From contig NC_087070.1 in the NCBI RefSeq assembly GCF_963678635.1, forward strand, positions 11,628,539 to 11,692,538: a DNA stretch of 64,000 nt. Direction: 5' to 3'. This stretch comes from Symsagittifera roscoffensis (lineage: Eukaryota; Xenacoelomorpha; Acoela; Convolutidae). Under the pieces are notes generated by a model. It had not been told where the DNA came from, did not search any database, and was given only the letters and a program-made list of their open reading frames with translations. Both the position numbers and the translations under genes were made by a program. Shown here in pieces: positions 1-10,430 of the stretch. Position 1 is the first letter of the stretch; every line of letters starts with the position of its first letter.

Positions 1-500
1 CAAAAAATTTTCAAGTAATTGAAAAAGTTTTTTTGTTTTTTTTTCAACCGCAAATCGAATTTCGTACGCAAACAAACATTTTTCGAAATTTTTTTTTGCA
101 TGCAAAATTTAATAATTAATGTGCATAACGTAGTCCTGGATACGATAAAATTGTCTTTTATTTTGTTTTCTTTAAAATTTTTTTTTCAAAAACGCTGAAA
201 ATTCCTATTTCTTTTGTATGGGGTGTTAATGTAAGCTTTGATCAATGTCTGATAACTTAAAAAAATCTAAAATTTAAAATAACCATCATTAAGAAATTTT
301 GCCAAAAAATAAAAGTTCGTTACTTTTGTTATATCAATTGTGAAAAACATCCAAATTCAGGTCGTTTGCTATGCATTGTAAATGCACGACCGTCCTACCT
401 ATGGTGTTTTGAGTAACCAAGGTCTTTGTCACTTGTGTTTGGTTGCAAACACAACCGAAAATTTTTCAGAAACTAATTTTAGAAAGAAAAAAAAATTTTG
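1..500. other. AT-rich spacer, no gene seen
   Basis: Long A and T runs and no open frame with protein-like composition. Short open frames near 382-730 lie in repeat-like sequence and are not supported as genes. Confidence 0.6.
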
Positions 501-665
501 GTTCGTGGAAAAACACCTATCATACGATTTTCATATATGGAAAAATGTTTATCTTAGAGATTTCATACAATGTTCTGTACGTATGGCATTGTATGGAATT
601 GTATGACAAGAAATTTTTCAGAAAAGGAAATTGTATGATTAGAAGTTTTGGTCAACCCGGGAAAC
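500..665. mobile_element. MITE-like end fragment with TCATACAATT-type subterminal repeats
   Basis: Several copies of a CATACAATT/TTGTATG motif in both orientations lead up to GGTCAACCCGGG at about 652-663. The same combination (CCCGGGTTGACC tip, then TCATACAATT repeats) bounds the longer elements at about 24.23, 40.89 and 43.09 kb. Only one end is recognisable here; the other boundary is not clear. The family assignment is inference from shared tips. Confidence 0.45.
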
Positions 666-1133
666 TTTCGCTCTGGTCGAACAGCATCTCGGCGTATCAT
701 ATGAAAACAAAAATTATTAAAATACTTTAACTTTTTTTCAAAAAGATTTTTCTCGAAATTTTAGCTCCCAGAGCGAATTGATCCATCAAATACTTCTGAG
801 TTAATGCTGATACTTTTCTGAAACATCGCTGTTTTATCTTTGATAAATTGCTGATAAATTTTTAATTGCTTGGTGTGATTCTTTGGGTACCGCGACACAT
901 CGCAACAAAAGACAAATCGCAAAAAGAAAATACGTAAAAGATTTGGAACAAATTTGATTTTTTAAAAATCGAAATGTGAAACAAAAAAGCGGTAAATTAT
1001 TAAAGCTTTTGAGGCGTCAAAAATTCTTTGAAATAAAGAGTTCTTACGAATCAAAACTACATGAAAAAGATTCAAGCTGCAAAAGTAGATCATTGTTTTG
1101 ATATTGTTAATGGATTTCTGATATCTTTGTTGC
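664..1133. repeat. Direct repeat, copy 1 (about 0.47 kb)
   Basis: Starts ACTTTCGCTCTGG and ends near GATATCTTTGTTGC. It recurs at 1,556-2,012 with roughly 90% or more identity by eye and a few small length differences. Near its left edge TTCGCTCTGG and CCAGAGCGAA form a 10-bp inverted repeat about 100 bp apart, as in a small element with terminal inverted repeats. No coding potential is convincing. Confidence 0.8.
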
Positions 1134-1555
1134 GATCCAAGAAAAGCTATGTATAAATCCAGAAAAACTACTTTTATTGAAAAAAGAATTGATAGAAATA
1201 GATGTTTCAAATTATCTGCCGGTTTGAGCTCGGCCCGCAAAATATCAGCCCGCAAAAATGAGCGCCGAACTGAGTAAAAGCATTGATTGGTATTGATGAA
1301 CAGACTATAACAAAATTCATTTAAATGCTGATTTAGAACTTTTTCAGCGCTGTTATGCAACAAAATTAACAACACATAGGCGAAAAAAAAATTTGTGAGT
1401 CTGCACTGCATTTACGCTGTCAAACGCTCAAAACAACTAATTCGGTGTTGATCCGGCTCTGTGATTCCAAAAATTGAGGAAATTAATCAGTTAAATTTTT
1501 CTGTAGCTTCTTAAAAAATCTTTGAGTAGTTTGAATATCCAATTTCAAGTGTTAT

Positions 1556-2012
1556 ACTTTCGCTCTGGTCGAACTGCATCTCGGCGTATCATATGAAAAC
1601 GAAAATTATTAAAATACTTTAACTTTTTTTCAAAAAGATTTTTCTCGAAAATTTAGCTCCCAGAGCGAATTGATCCATCAAATACTTCTGAGTTAATGCT
1701 GATACTTTTCTGAAACATCTTTGATAAATTGCTGCTAACTTTTTAATTGCTTGGTGTGATTCTTTGGGTACCGCGACACATCGCAACAAAAAAAACTCGC
1801 AAAAAGAAAACACGTAAAAATTTTGGAACAAAATTAAATTTTTTAAAATCGAAATGTGAAACAAAATAGCGGTAATTATTAAAGCTTTTGAGGCGTCAAA
1901 AATTCTTTGAAATAAAGAGTTCTTACGAATCTAAACTACATCAAAGAGCTTCCAGCTGCAAAACTAGATCATTGTTTTGATATTGTTCATGGATTTCTGA
2001 TATCTTTGTTGC
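1556..2012. repeat. Direct repeat, copy 2
   Basis: Second copy of the 664-1,133 segment, including the 10-bp inverted repeat. A short further piece lies in inverted orientation at about 2,685-2,740 (the part around ATCATTGTTTTGATATTGTT). Confidence 0.8.
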
Positions 2013-2247
2013 AATTGTTCATTTTTAGGATTTCATCTCAGCAAAAAAACACCCTTTCACGGACACGGTACGAATTTCCGATTTGAAAGCAGAGTAACAG
2101 TTTCTGTTGGCTCTAATAAAGGGTAAAGCTCATGTAACACTCGAAATGCTTGTTGATATTGCTGTTGAGCTTTTCATGGTAGCAAAAAGTAAACCATTGG
2201 GAGGGAGCAGTTATTTAAATAACGGCATGTACAGTATAAGTGTATTC

Positions 2248-2492
2248 TTAATAGAATAATGAGGAACAACTTTTAAATGTTTCCTCGGCGTGCCAAGTTG
2301 TGTATTGCTCGAGAATGCCTAATTTCTTTTGGAGTTGCGATGTCCCACACGGTCTTTGGCACAAATCCAAAGTCTCTTCCTCGTTGAGCCGCTCATGTAA
2401 CCGTCGTAAACTTTGGCACGTTTGTTGCGCACTCTTCAGAGAACGCTCGATACGTTTCGATGAATAGACTTTTTGCATCACACTAAATTGTA
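2248..2492 (-). CDS. Possible exon or gene fragment, unknown product
   Basis: An open frame on the minus strand with less AT-rich, codon-like composition than its surroundings. It follows a plausible acceptor (TTTTCCAG, cut at about 2,492/2,493). The peptide is helix-prone, with ERSLKSAQQTCQSLRRLHE near the middle, and ends SCSSLFY before a stop at 2,248. No family is recognised and no partner exon or clear donor was found. It could be a real terminal exon, a decayed transposon protein or chance. Low confidence. Confidence 0.25.
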
Positions 2493-2740
2493 CTGGAAAA
2501 TCTAGTTTTTGTCCCCCAAAAAACTCAAAAATAGTAAGGATTATTTCTAGAAACATTTTGTCAAAGTTTGGTTTTATGTTTTTTCACCGACAGATGTTAA
2601 CTGCCATTGCTTTTTTTTCCATTTTTCAAACCGATTTTCTCTTTTTGAATGGAAAAATGCAAATAAGATCAGACACGAAAACAAAGATATCGGAAATCCA
2701 TGAACAATATCAAAACAATGATCTACTTTGTGATGATCGC

Positions 2741-3930
2741 AAACCAAAAAAGATGGAAGTGTAAGTGTAAAGAAGAAACACCATTGAACATTTACTGAAC
2801 ATTTCATACACCTCAGCTATCAATGTTTCAGCTATCAGGGTCTAAGAATGTACCACCCGCAGATACTTATGTGGCATTTTTGGGCTTGATTTGAGCTCGA
2901 CCATTAAAAGAAAAACGAATCATTCAGAACAACAAGCCTTTATAACTGGGTTGAGGTCTGGAAGCTGCAGTCTGGGACTAGAAGTAATTTGTGCTCAAAT
3001 GTTTTTCAACTTGTTCATAGTCCTTTGAAGAAAAAAATTGTCTGAAAGATGAATTGTTTTATAATAGAGAGAGAGAGAGAGAGAGAGAGAGAACAAAAAT
3101 TTTATCTTATTGGCCTGATTTTTTTCACTTATCAGTTTATTTGTAACGCCATAATTTGTCCGAGAAAATAAACCACTTTTATGGCAGCATAAATTAATTT
3201 AGGTTAACTGAAATGTCGATAAAGAAATCGGGACCAAACTGGCAAGCAATTATCTAGAGTAAAAAAAACTTACCTATCACGACGAAAAAAGTTACCCTAG
3301 TGATCAAAAAAAAAATGCAGAAAATTTAGTCAATGATACATATCGTCTACAAAAACCACGGCCCGGCAAATTTTTTGTAGGCTGAAAACATTTTTCCTGT
3401 AGAAAGATGTCCAACACAGCCGTTAATTGCTACTTGGGCAATCATGAATTCCCAGAAAAAATCTAAGCAATTTTGGATAAGGTAGTTACCCAGTTTTTAA
3501 TGAATTTTTAATTTTAATGTACTCAACTTCTGAAAAACAAAAACAAAATTCATTTTAGGACCCAATAAATTCAGCTATGAAAGGTCTGGCTAATATTAAT
3601 AAGTTGTGCTGTTGTGCTAAGATTAATAAGTTAGATCTATAAGTTCAATCTGGTCAATTTTCGGTAGTGGGACTGTTTGGTCTGATGTCTAACGAAAAAT
3701 CATAATGCAAGAAAGCATACACTCATTGCATACCTATAAAAAGAGAAAAAAGACCTCATTACTGCTCCAAACATTTTGTTGTATAGTGAAAAATTGACAT
3801 CGTCAAGGAGACTATTGTTTAGTTATTCAAAACGTGGTAACTTAAACTTGAACTCCTTAACAAATCTGCCAGGCTGCCAGATTGTACAGTACTTTTCAGC
3901 CCAATTTGCTGCACAATTAACCAGTAATTG
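2741..3930. other. Intergenic stretch, no gene seen
   Basis: AT-rich sequence with scattered short A runs. Apart from the GA microsatellite at 3,066-3,092, no repeat family, RNA gene or coding region could be supported. Confidence 0.55.
3066..3092. repeat. GA microsatellite
   Basis: An uninterrupted AG/GA dinucleotide run of 27 nt. Confidence 0.95.
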
Positions 3931-3949
3931 TTAACCAGTCAATCAACTG

Positions 3950-4350
3950 CAAAATTATGGTCATTAGGCTGCTCAACCCGCATCCAGTTTCAACCGTTAA
4001 TTATCGATTATATTACGATTTTAGTACCAGTCTTACTAAAATTGAGAAACAACCGATTTCAATCAATTAACAATCGATTATAATCTCTCTTTTTAAAACC
4101 AAATTATATTTGATCATAATCCATTATAATCGATTATAGTCGATTATTTATTCGTCTATTTTTCGATACAATTATAATCAACTAGAATTGATTATAATCC
4201 ATTATTTTTATTCAAATTTCTAATACTTTAATTTTGCACAAAAATCCATTATGATCAATTATAAATCCTTTAAGCACCTAATTTTAGTAATAACAATCAA
4301 TTATTATTGTCAAAAAATCATCATAATAATCTGCTATAATCAATTACTTA
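3950..4350. repeat. ATCGATTATAATC-rich interspersed repeat, copy 1
   Basis: Dense, degenerate copies of AATCGATTATAATC, itself largely self-complementary. The same block follows a CATCCAGTTTCAA leader at about 3,979 and at about 18,359. Related blocks lie near 18.36-18.66, 33.74-33.96, 37.38-37.59, 46.72-46.92, 56.68-56.88 and 62.47-62.71 kb. Confidence 0.7.
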
Positions 4351-4842
4351 CGCCTAAACTTGGATATGGGAAGTATTTTTATTTTTATTAGAAGAGTTTG
4401 AAGGCGTTTACTTCAGACTACAACGAGCCACTTTTGATGGAACTTTTTTATCATGCAAAAACTTTGTTGTCTTGAGCTCAAACTGAAACAAAAACATACG
4501 TTTTAACTGTGATCATTTTTCCTAAAATGACAATTAACGCGCGGGGTATTTCGCATTATTACGCGTAGCTGTAGAGATTATAATTCAATCCTTTTTATCC
4601 ATCGTTTCAAATTAGACTGGGCCTGAATTTTAGAATTCTGCGCAATTTGCTGTACAGAAATATAATTTTTGCACTTTACATGTCGTTTATGTGGATAATT
4701 TAAAAAAACGCACAAAAAACTATAATTTTTTTTTTAATAAAAGGTTTTAAAATGAACTATAATCAATAGAATTCATAAGGCAGTAATAAGCTTAAAGGCT
4801 GCGCTTTTTATATCAGAACTTAAAAAAAGCGGTCATGATTTA
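4351..4842. other. Spacer left of the LTR elements
   Basis: No gene. A stretch at about 4,460-4,530 (TTGAGCTCAAACTGAAAC...AACTGTGATCATTTTT) resembles, at a diverged level, sequence at about 17,285-17,335 and 23,865-23,915, suggesting an old interspersed repeat. Confidence 0.4.
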
Positions 4843-5198
4843 TGTTATAACCACGGTTTGACTAGGCTGTGTAAACTGGATTGAGATTCTAAGTCTTGCG
4901 TAATCAAATAAGAAGAGTTAGATCAACGTAAATTCATTCTGTTAAACTGTTGTGTGTTGACTTCGGATCTGACCTCGAAACAGCATGTGAGTGCCAGAAA
5001 CTCATAAAAACTAGTACATAACAGGTTAAATTTAATAATTACGTATTTATAACAGACTTCTATAATTTGTGTATTTATACCAACTCGTTAAGTAGCGCCA
5101 AGAGGTTAAGTAAATGTAATACTATGGTTCATGTTCAAGTTTTAGTACGCTTGGCATCTAGTCCCTACAATGGGTTTTCTACTTATATCCAACTGGGT
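4843..5198 (-). repeat. LTR 1, leftmost (3' LTR of copy 1)
   Basis: Shares its sequence with LTR 2 and LTR 3 from the TGTTATA edge to about CAACTGGGTAAC. It has only the part nearest its left edge in common with the longer LTRs (about 355 of about 570 bp). Flanking bases on the two outer sides of the tandem pair (ATTTA and AATTA) are similar but do not make a clean target duplication. Confidence 0.75.
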
Positions 5199-8100
5199 AA
5201 CGCTCCCCTTTTTTTAAACAAAATTACACTTATTTTTCATTTCCCTCGTTCTGGAATTTTGGTAGCGTCTTTAGATGATGATTGCTTGTTTTGTGTTTCT
5301 CGCTCTCATTGGAAAGTAATTGAGTTTTTAATCGGCGATAATTTCTTGTAAAATACTCATTGCTGAATCGAAACTCGGTAGGATCTCGGCGTCAGTAGTG
5401 GTTGTTCATGTCGGTCGATCCATTAAATAGCGCGAACTGATTGCTCGTTTTGCGTGAGTACTCAGTGGTGGCGGTTTCTATTGGTGGTTTCCCTGGATTG
5501 TGTTTTGTGGCTTGTTGTCTTTTTGTTCGCTTGATGCTCTTATGTATTTTGGTGTTTGTGAGTCCAATTGAATTTCAGTACATTCGACTGATGATGAGAG
5601 CGAAATAACCTCATGTGGTTCTTTCCTAGATGTGGCGGCTGTGGTTTTGGTATCTTCTGGTGTTGGTACTATTTGTACTTGGCAGATAACTTTATTGCTT
5701 CAGGTCCTTTGGTCTTCGATTTGTGTAATAGGTATGGCATTTCCAATTTTCCCGGCTAAAGTGCTTGTACCCGCCTTACGACACTCTTGTTCAAATTTCT
5801 CCGGTGTACGTTGGTGTCTAATTTCTTTGCGGCTGGTTTTTTAGGTGAAGGTGTTTTGCGGTTGAGTTCTTGATTGGACGACAGAAAAAATGACGTATCA
5901 CATTCAAATTGAATGTCTTCATTTGCTAGTTTGCTCTTTTTCATTGGGCTTCGGTTACCATTTGGCTTGTATTGTAGGTAGTTTTTCTTTGTATCGTCCT
6001 TCTTTGCTGTATGTTTGATTTTAGGGTTGGCATTTTTAAATAAACTCTCCGGGCTCAACGCCCGTCGGCTCAGTGATTGTGTAAGTATCTGCTCGAGATT
6101 TTTCGGTGTGGTTTTTTCGGGCTGGTCTTGTCCTTTTTTACTTCAGGTACCGTCTGGTTTGTTGTTTGTTTAGGGTTGGTTAGGTCTATGTTCGTTTAGT
6201 TTTTTTTGCTGCTGTTATGCCCTTGTTGCGCTGATTTGCACTGTCCCGCGTTTATTTTTGTTCTTTGCTACTGAAACACGAGTTTTTGCCCTAGGCAAGT
6301 GTTTATACGCAACAAAATCTTTTATAGCTGCTGGTCTACATTTCCCGTATACGCGTGGATCCGGTACGAATGCGTGAACATCGTGTTTAATTACCCGTGG
6401 TTGTTTTCCGTTCTCCCGAACCCAAGCTGTGTGGCGTGAATAATAACAGTAGAACCAATTTCCAAGATTTTAATTTGTGTCCCAAAAACCCCAGGTTTTT
6501 TGATTTTGCCTGCAATGGTACCGGTTTTCCAGGCTATTTGTTCAGTTTTTTGTCCAAGTTTTGTGTTGATTGTAGTCTGCGGACCTTTAAAACAATATTT
6601 GTGGAATACTAGTGGTGCCCTTTCATTATTTTGTTTTTTCCTGGTTTGTTAGAGTACGAATAGGTTTTCTTGTTGTTATTTGCGATATATCGTTTTTTTT
6701 GTGTTTTCTTTTAAGAACATGCGTTTTTCATTTATTAAATCATATGAGATGTTAGATTAAGGTAAGTGCGCACCTATAGAGAAGTTCTACTTTAGTTGAC
6801 GGTCGAATTCATCATCACTCGTATCCCAACTGTTCGCGCCGGCTGGTTGTTGGTGGGATGTGGTGGTAGTTTTCTGCTTCTTCTTCCCTGATGTCGACGG
6901 AGTGTTTAGTTCTCCGTTGTCTTGCTTGTGGCTTCTGAATGCCGTGAGGATGTTGGTGTGGGGTTTATAGTCGTTTCTGGCAGGTGTAGGTGTTGGCAGT
7001 ACGTGACATCTAAGTCGCCTTTGCTGTTGGCGGCGCGATTCCACATTGCTTCTGCCGTTAGAGCTGGTTTTGTGAGTAGCCTATGGTCTAAACAAGCAAT
7101 CTTCGGGTTTTCCAAGATAGTTCAGATGATTTAGGAGATGTGGCAATTTTGCTCAACGGCGTGTTTGGTTTTCTACCAAATTGCGCTTCAAATGGCCATA
7201 TTTTTGAAAGGGCATTTGGTGTTATTCTTAAAGTTTAATGAGCTCGGCCAGATCGGACGCAAGTTTAAATGGTCTGTTCCTATTATCAATTTTCATAACA
7301 GAGAGTCGCGTTTTAAATGTCCTTATCAATATTTCCACTATGCCTATAGAGCGGCGATCGTCCACTGGTGCAAAAATTATTTTAATATTATGATTTTTAT
7401 AATAGAGCATGAATTTTTTCGCCCTAATTTCTTGTGCACATCGAATGTTTCTTGGGACCCCGTGATTGAACATGTGTGCTTGCATAAAACGAATTATTTT
7501 GTCTGCTTTATTATTTGTTACTACTGTGGCCGACAGAAATCGAGAGAATTGATCGACGCCTACCAGTATGTAGACATCTTTATTGTTTTCGTCTGGCAGC
7601 GGCCCTGCGAAATCCAATTAGATTTCTTCTATGGAATCTACTACTGCGTCTAGCGCCGTGAAATGATGTTTTCCCGAAATGACTTTTAGGTTTTTACCTT
7701 TTTGTCGGCACTCCTTGCAGTTTTGAGCAGTGGCCACGATATCCCGGTGCAGGTAGGGATACCACACATTTTAGGCTGCCTCGAGCATCCCGCCTTGTCC
7801 CGATTGTGTTAGGTGGAGTGAATCCACAAGAATTTGGCGCAGTTGTTTAAGTATAACGGCTCTGTCATCATACAGGAGTGTTCCATCTCTCACTGACAGT
7901 CTGTTTCTGACGTTGTAGAGATACGGGCCGTAGCATGATTTCAGTGTCACAGCATTTTTGTGATCGTACCATGTTTAGTAATGGCTATAGGCTCCGGTCT
8001 TTCTTTGTGACGGCCGCTATAAAGTTGCTATCGAAGATTTTTCTCAAGTGTCGTCTATACATTGGTATGTCTTCCTCTTCTGTTGTGGCCGTTGCCAAAC

Positions 8101-9855
8101 AGGCATGCGGGGTCTCTTCCTGGATCGTTTGACACCATTGATTAGTTTTTTCATGAGGTACTCTCCTGAACGTTCGGCTGTCCTCGGATGGAATGACTTG
8201 GTAGGATGTGTCGCTAAAAGTTACGTCTTTAGGCTGTTGTCTGAGTGTGTCCAATGATGCGATGTTATTCGGATGGAACGAAATGACCGTTTGTGCTCCG
8301 TTGTGGAATTTTCTTAATATTCTTCTGAATGGTGCTAATGACATATCGGACGGTGTTCAATTGTCGGTTCATTATGTTTCAATGAATTGTTTTTTTAGAG
8401 ATGATTGTTGAATTATCTGGAATATGGCAATTGACTCTTCACAGTGAATACTGTTTGTGTTGCAATCGAACTTGAAGCAAAATCGTTCTCCTTCCAGTTG
8501 AGCAATTCCGTGCCTAGAAATCCGTTAGGATTTGAGGTCATTGCTGAATTTGAGCTTGTGCTGTCTTCAAACTCAAAGCACCTTATGAAATCGACAATTA
8601 AAGCGACCACGAAATTGTTCGTCCCAGCATGCGGGCGGTTGAGGTTTCCCCACTGGATGTCTCAAAATATGATCAATTAACCCCGTTTTGCTACCCGCTA
8701 GGTGTCTTAGATCAAAATCATATGGTAGTAACCGGTCTATCCATCTGGTTAGCCTATTTTGATAAATTTTATGATTTTTATTGCATTGTAGAGCACTGAT
8801 TAAGGCTTGGTGGTCGGTAATTAGTGTGAATCTTCTGCCATATAGTTAATATTTGAAATCCTCTTTTGCCCAAACTGCTACAAGCAGTTCTAATTCGTTT
8901 ACCGAGTACTTATTGTCGCATGTATTAGGAAAGCATGAGTCATAGGTAATTCTAGCCCAGCCATCCGGGGTTTCTTGTTCCAACGCGTACCCAATACCGC
9001 TTCGACTTGCGTCGCAGACCACTCGTGTTTCTCGACCACTTACGAATTGACACTTTTCTGTTTTATTATGAACTGCGTCTAAAATGTTTTTAAAAGCATT
9101 TTCGTGACTGTCGTCCCATGTAAAACTAAATTTATTTGCTGTAGACAGCAATTGGTGGAGCGGCGTGCATATTTGCGCTAAATTGGGAATAAACTTGTTC
9201 AAATGGTGCTAAGAGATCTTTTTGCACCTCATCGTTAGACATATTTGTGATAAACAAGTCCCAGATTGCTTCGGTTTCTAAACCCCCGTCATTACAATTA
9301 ATGCACTTGAAATTCACTTTTACTACAAGTTCCGTTAGCATACAATGGTATTGCTCAAATAATTCTGTCTTTCCTTGTTTCCTTGTAAAGGCTTCGTATC
9401 GATAGCAGGTAACGTTACTTTCTTTTACAAAAAGTCTAAAAGTCTTTTTATTCTCTAACAGAAATCTCTGGTCGTAATTTCCTGAATCTTTAGATCTGGG
9501 TAGTATTGTGTTACTCTTCTTAGGCCCTCGGCCCCCAAACAAAGGTACATGTAACTTCGGCATTTGATGTCTGCTTTCTCCCACGGGACACTGTGCGCTT
9601 TGGTTTTCCCACTCGTTTTATTGAATTTCTTAGATTGCGATCTCGTATTTGTGTATCAGTTTCCCCCTCTATTGGTAGCTCATACCCCGGTCCATGGTGC
9701 TTTCATATTAGTGGAGGGTTTTGCAACAGATTTTGTAATTTTATTCCGTCTTTCGGAATAATTGTTGGTTCTATTTGTCCCACTTGAATAATAGTTCCGC
9801 TGAGGCAGAACGGAGTAATTCCTAATGGGTTTTCGGTAACTGCTGGCTGCGCCAC
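5199..9855 (-). mobile_element. Ty3/gypsy-like LTR retrotransposon, copy 1, internal region (fossil)
   Basis: Minus-strand element between LTR 1 and LTR 2. Recognisable parts, in element order: a Gag-like segment (about 9.58-9.2 kb), an RNase H-like segment with D-A-S-R-S-G-I-G and VNELELLV motifs (about 9.2-8.85 kb), an integrase zinc-finger region (about 7.8-7.7 kb) and integrase core with DFAGPLP (about 7.6-7.2 kb), then a lysine-rich segment of unknown role (about 6.06-5.75 kb). The order RNase H before integrase is the Ty3/gypsy order. The coding parts are split over many frames, so the copy is clearly broken in several places, and not every expected pol domain is recognisable. By-eye LTR divergence of about 5% suggests intermediate age. 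Confidence 0.85.
9843..9854 (-). promoter_or_regulatory. Candidate primer-binding site, LTR element copy 1
   Basis: On the minus strand TGGCGCAGCCAG lies directly beside the 5' LTR. It begins with TGG as expected for pairing with a tRNA CCA end. The identical 12-mer is at the same place in copy 2. The tRNA was not identified. Confidence 0.55.
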
Positions 9856-10430
9856 GTTATACCCACGGTTTGACTAGGCTGTGTAAACTGGATTGAGATT
9901 CTAAGTCTTGCGTAACAAAAAAAAAGAGTTAAATCAACGTAAATTCATTAGTTTGTCGATTGTCTGTCGTCTTCGGATCTGACCTTGAAAAGCATGTGAG
10001 TGTCAGAAACTCATAATAACTAGTAAATAACTGTTAAGTTTAGTAACTACGTATTTATAATAGAGTTCTATAGTTTATGTGTTTATACCAACTGGTCAAG
10101 TAGCGCCAAGAGGTTAAGTAATTATAATTATACGGCTCATGTTCATGTTTTAGTACGCATGGCTTCTAGTCCCTACAATGGGTTTTCTTCTAATATCCAA
10201 CTGGGTAACATCTTACTCAAACCAAAATAATGTATTAAAAAATTTTTAGCTTTCACACTGCTAAGTTTTTGCAAAGTTCCTTCAAACTTCGACTTTTTTT
10301 CGGAAAATCCTTTGCTCAGCAATTTGCACTAGTACTGGTTAAACTTTTGTTCATCAATTTGAAAATGTTCAGTTATTTAAACGGTTTTCATTAGAATTTT
10401 TGTCTAGTATATTTGACTATTTACGTTACA
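9856..10430 (-). repeat. LTR 2, shared middle LTR
   Basis: About 575 bp, from GTTATACCCACGG to TACGTTACA. It serves as the 5' LTR of copy 1 and the 3' LTR of copy 2. Compared with LTR 3 it differs at roughly 5-6% of positions by eye plus small length changes. Confidence 0.85.

Noticed and set aside
7138-7653. Plus-strand 171-codon frame (and its counterpart at 12,238)
   Set aside because: It is the antisense shadow of the integrase region of the LTR elements.
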